From Alphaproteobacteria bacterium (lineage in GTDB: Bacteria > Pseudomonadota > Alphaproteobacteria > Puniceispirillales > Marisalimonadaceae), in contig SGYL01000004.1 of assembly GCA_004213885.1 (NCBI GenBank), forward strand, positions 1-64,000: DNA of 64,000 nt, given 5' to 3'. Positions 61,853-64,000 of this stretch are shown here, piece after piece. Numbering within the stretch: the first letter of the stretch is position 1; each line of letters opens with the position of its first letter. Under the pieces are notes generated by a model, which was not told the DNA's origin, did not search any database, and saw only the letters and a list, made by a program, of their open reading frames with translations. The translations under genes were made by a program, and so were the position numbers.

Positions 61853-63013
61853 TTATTTTAAATTTATAATATCTGAAGCTCTAATTTTATACAAAGTTTT
61901 AATATTTTTATACTTTAATGCTTTAGATGCAAAGACTTTAGCTTTATCATATTGTTTTTTTAAAATTTTTTCTTCAGCTATGGCGACTAAGCTAGCTGAT
62001 TTATCACCTAATTTTTCGGCATTAGTTCCAATTAATCTCCACAAATATATTGAATTATATTTCATTGGTATAAGTTCTTCTAAAATTAATAATGATTTTT
62101 TTAATGATTTTTTATCATTTATTTCTATAAGCGATTTTGCAAGTGACAATTTAATATTAAGTGGAGGAGAGACTTTAAGTTTATTAAATTTATCTATGGC
62201 ATGACTATAATGTAACGAAGCTTTTTTATAATTACCTTTGATGAAGAGTAAACTTCCAATCATTTCGTTAGTAAATGGATTTTTTTTATCTTGTTCTTGA
62301 AGTTCTTCTGCTTTTTTTATTGAAGCTGTAATATTGTGGCTTAAATAATGATTTATAGAAGAATAAAAAATTTTATTTTTTTCTTTTAGGTTTTTTTTAA
62401 TTACATTAAATTTTTGTTTATTTTTTGTATAAGCAGTAAGTTTGATTTTTAGTTTTTGTAAATCTAGTTCAAGATTTTTATAATAAATTGTAGTGTTAAG
62501 ATTATTATTCTTGAAATTAGAAAGACTATTTATAAGTTCTAATCTATTTTCTGAATTAGGATGAGAGGTATAGTAATTATTTTTTTTTGGAAAAAGTTTA
62601 TTTCTTTCTTCAATTTTTTTAAAAAATTCATTCAAACCAATTGAACTTTTTTTTAACTTGTTAAGAGCCTTTATTGAAAAAATGTCAGCTTCTAATTCTT
62701 GAGTACGATTATATTTAAATTGTTTTTTACTAAAAAAATCCGTTCCAATTAATATTGACCCGTTTAAATTATTATCAGAGCCAGCTAATGTGGCACCAAG
62801 CAAAGCAAATAAACCAATATTTATGAGATTTGAATTTTTTTTTGATAAAATTCTCCTACTTTCCACATGTCCTAATTTTAAGTGCCCAATTTCATGAGCT
62901 ATTATTCCTTCTAATTCCTCATATGAATCTAAATTTTCTAATAAACCACTGTGTATGTAAATGTAATTATTCTCTGTTACAAAGGCATTCATTGAATTAT
63001 CAATAACAATCAA
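61853..63013 (-). CDS. M48-family periplasmic metalloprotease with TPR-like C-terminus (start uncertain)
   Basis: A BepA/YfgC-like protease. The zinc motif is H-E-I-G-H in GIIAHEIGHLKLGH (about residue 38 from this start), with the third ligand in QELEADIFSIKAL; helical repeats follow from about 205. The TTG at 63013 is conservative: the frame stays open upstream to 63217 and encodes KNINIIRDSEIEFFLQNL preceded by a hydrophobic signal segment, as in relatives. No ATG, GTG or TTG is there; ATT at 63185-63187, ATA at 63188-63190 or CTG at 63200-63202 are the choices, all at the end of rne. Full length would be about 443-449 residues. Confidence 0.88.
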   Translation of the reverse strand: MIVIDNSMNAFVTENNYIYIHSGLLENLDSYEELEGIIAHEIGHLKLGHVESRRILSKKNSNLINIGLFALLGATLAGSDNNLNGSILIGTDFFSKKQFKYNRTQELEADIFSIKALNKLKKSSIGLNEFFKKIEERNKLFPKKNNYYTSHPNSENRLELINSLSNFKNNNLNTTIYYKNLELDLQKLKIKLTAYTKNKQKFNVIKKNLKEKNKIFYSSINHYLSHNITASIKKAEELQEQDKKNPFTNEMIGSLLFIKGNYKKASLHYSHAIDKFNKLKVSPPLNIKLSLAKSLIEINDKKSLKKSLLILEELIPMKYNSIYLWRLIGTNAEKLGDKSASLVAIAEEKILKKQYDKAKVFASKALKYKNIKTLYKIRASDIINLK

Positions 63014-63182
63014 GGGCTTGATAGATGAGTTTTTAATATCTTCGTTAATATAAAAATTATTGATTAAATTTTGCAGAAAAAACTCAATCTCTGAATCTCT
63101 AATGATATTTATATTCTTAGCAAAAACACTTGAAGTAAAAAATATAAAAAATAAATTTACATAAATTTTTAAATAATTAAAT

Positions 63183-64000
63183 TTAATTATTCCACCATCC
63201 AGTTTTTTTTGTTTTCACTTTATTTTTTTCAGAATCTAAATTGACAACATCAATTTTAGTAGAAGATTTTGTTTTTCTAGTTTTTTTACTTTTAGATTTC
63301 TTTTTTTCATCATCTAAAATTTGATTTATGTCTGTTACCTTTTCTGAGGTTTTTTCAATAGACTCAATATCTTGTTCAAAGTTTTCAATTTCTGAGTTGT
63401 CTGGCTTTTTAGAGTGTTTAGCTTTATTAGTTCCTTTTTTATTTTTTTTCTCTACTAAAGATGGATCCTTTTTTCTATCTAAATCAGTGTTAGTTTCATT
63501 TAAAGTATCATTATTATCACGTGATTTTTTTAGATTTTTCCTTTTTTTGGATATTTTATCTTTATGTTGATTTTCTTCTTTTAAATCAACAATTTTTCTA
63601 TCCTCATTATTTTCAAGTTTGTAGTCTGAAATAATTAGATTATTATCAATATTGAAAACAATTTTAGTTTTATGTCTGTTTTCAATATCAAATATATTTC
63701 TTTTTTTATTGTTTAAAATATATGCTGACATATTTGAATGAATTGAAATTGATATTTCATTTTGATTATTTTTAACTAAACTATCCTCAGCTTCCCTCAA
63801 TATTTGCATAGAAGTAACTTCAGAGGATTGAATGCGTCCAACACCACCACAAAAATTACAAACTTCAGTGGTTGTTTCAGAAACAGATAATCTTAATCTC
63901 TGTCTTGAAAGTTCTAAAAGACCAAAAGAGCTTATCTCTCCAATTTGTATTCTGGCTCTATCTTGTTTGAATGCTTCTTTTAATTTTCTTACTATTGTAT
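63183..64000 (-). CDS. rne: Ribonuclease E/G, C-terminal part (partial)
   Basis: The 3' end of an RNase E/G gene that runs off the right edge. The first part visible reads ARIQIGEISSFGLLELSRQR, then the zinc-link EVCNFCGGVG, whose cysteines join dimers in RNase E, then MQILREAEDSLV, the standard end of the catalytic core. A low-complexity Lys/Glu/Asp/Ser tail of about 110 residues follows and ends in TGWWNN, like the G-W-W terminus of other alphaproteobacterial RNase E proteins. The tail probably binds RNA or degradosome partners. Internal ATG at 63807 is not the start. Confidence 0.95.
   Translation of the reverse strand, partial: TIVRKLKEAFKQDRARIQIGEISSFGLLELSRQRLRLSVSETTTEVCNFCGGVGRIQSSEVTSMQILREAEDSLVKNNQNEISISIHSNMSAYILNNKKRNIFDIENRHKTKIVFNIDNNLIISDYKLENNEDRKIVDLKEENQHKDKISKKRKNLKKSRDNNDTLNETNTDLDRKKDPSLVEKKNKKGTNKAKHSKKPDNSEIENFEQDIESIEKTSEKVTDINQILDDEKKKSKSKKTRKTKSSTKIDVVNLDSEKNKVKTKKTGWWNN

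Noticed and set aside
63807-63809. Internal ATG of rne taken as start of a separate Lys-rich protein
   Set aside because: The frame continues without a stop to the window edge and encodes the conserved RNase E core with its zinc-link cysteines.
1-64000. tRNA, rRNA, CRISPR array, insertion sequence or prophage
   Set aside because: I found no cloverleaf-like or GC-rich RNA segment, no regularly spaced repeats, no transposase or integrase gene, and base composition looks even throughout.

Overview
This AT-rich window (roughly 30% GC by eye, not computed) comes from an alphaproteobacterium with a compact genome, most like the streamlined marine lineages (SAR11-like or AEGEAN-169/HIMB59-like). 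Several genes mark the class: an F0 operon with a small AtpI-type protein, the SdhAF4-like DUF1674 / DUF1491 pair, an NDUFA12 homologue, DUF2155, a CarD regulator, a SUV3-type helicase, the rsmB-heparinase-purH order and a complete system I (Ccm) cytochrome c maturation operon. I cannot name a genus from sequence alone.

Layout. 1-5776 (minus): the start of an F0 b-type subunit, atpE, atpB, atpI, smc, a DsbA-like thiol protein and a DciA/DUF721 protein. 5813-6862 (plus): mutY. 6859-11365 (minus): rsmB, a heparinase II/III protein and purH. 11413-11933 (plus): two small proteins, DUF1674 and DUF1491. 11930-14452 (minus): an acyl-CoA ligase and a PanE-like reductase. 14543-17238 (plus): an enolase-superfamily enzyme, dusA and yciB. 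17240-23390 (minus): ccmABCDEFGHI, including a 51-residue ccmD. 23624-28483 (plus): acnB, a class III CoA-transferase and a 3-hydroxyisobutyrate-dehydrogenase-like enzyme. 28487-30922 (minus): an SDR-fold protein and a TPP enzyme. 31002-39706 (plus): helicase, S4 protein, ferredoxin, carD, peptidase, xseB, ispA, dxs and tlyA. 39716-42227 (minus): aroC, fabI and a glycine-zipper lipoprotein-like protein. 42298-51582: pdxH, an MFS transporter, an M20 hydrolase, umuDC, a D,D-carboxypeptidase and clpSA. 51579-56809 (minus): a FemAB/GNAT-like protein, RidA and the B12-dependent ribonucleotide reductase nrdJ. 57051-58274 (plus): NDUFA12, an MlaD-like protein and DUF2155. 58196-64000 (minus): aat, accC, accB, aroQ, a DsbA-like protein, an M48 protease and the 3' part of rne.

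Work of the genes. Most are housekeeping: ATP synthesis, chromosome segregation, DNA repair, purines, isoprenoids (xseB-ispA-dxs-tlyA), shikimate (aroC, aroQ), fatty acids (fabI, accBC), cytochrome c maturation, envelope and proteolysis. Two small catabolic loci stand out: ligase/PanE-like/enolase-superfamily near 12-15.7 kb, and acnB/CoA-transferase/dehydrogenase facing TPP enzyme/SDR near 23.6-31 kb. I saw no tRNA, rRNA, insertion sequence, prophage or CRISPR array. No gene-free stretch reaches 300 bases; the longest are 23391-23623 and 56810-57050, and both hold regulatory candidates.

The best leads are: an exact alphaproteobacterial SOS box (GAAC-N7-GAAC) in front of umuDC; a pair of NrdR-like boxes 31 bp apart upstream of nrdJ, one lying on the predicted -35; two genes (tlyA and the M48 protease) whose conserved N-termini extend upstream of any ATG, GTG or TTG; an SDR protein that has lost its Tyr/Lys pair; and nine convergent gene pairs that abut or overlap, three sharing one 4-bp palindrome as both stop codons. 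I found no convincing wholly new multi-gene system.
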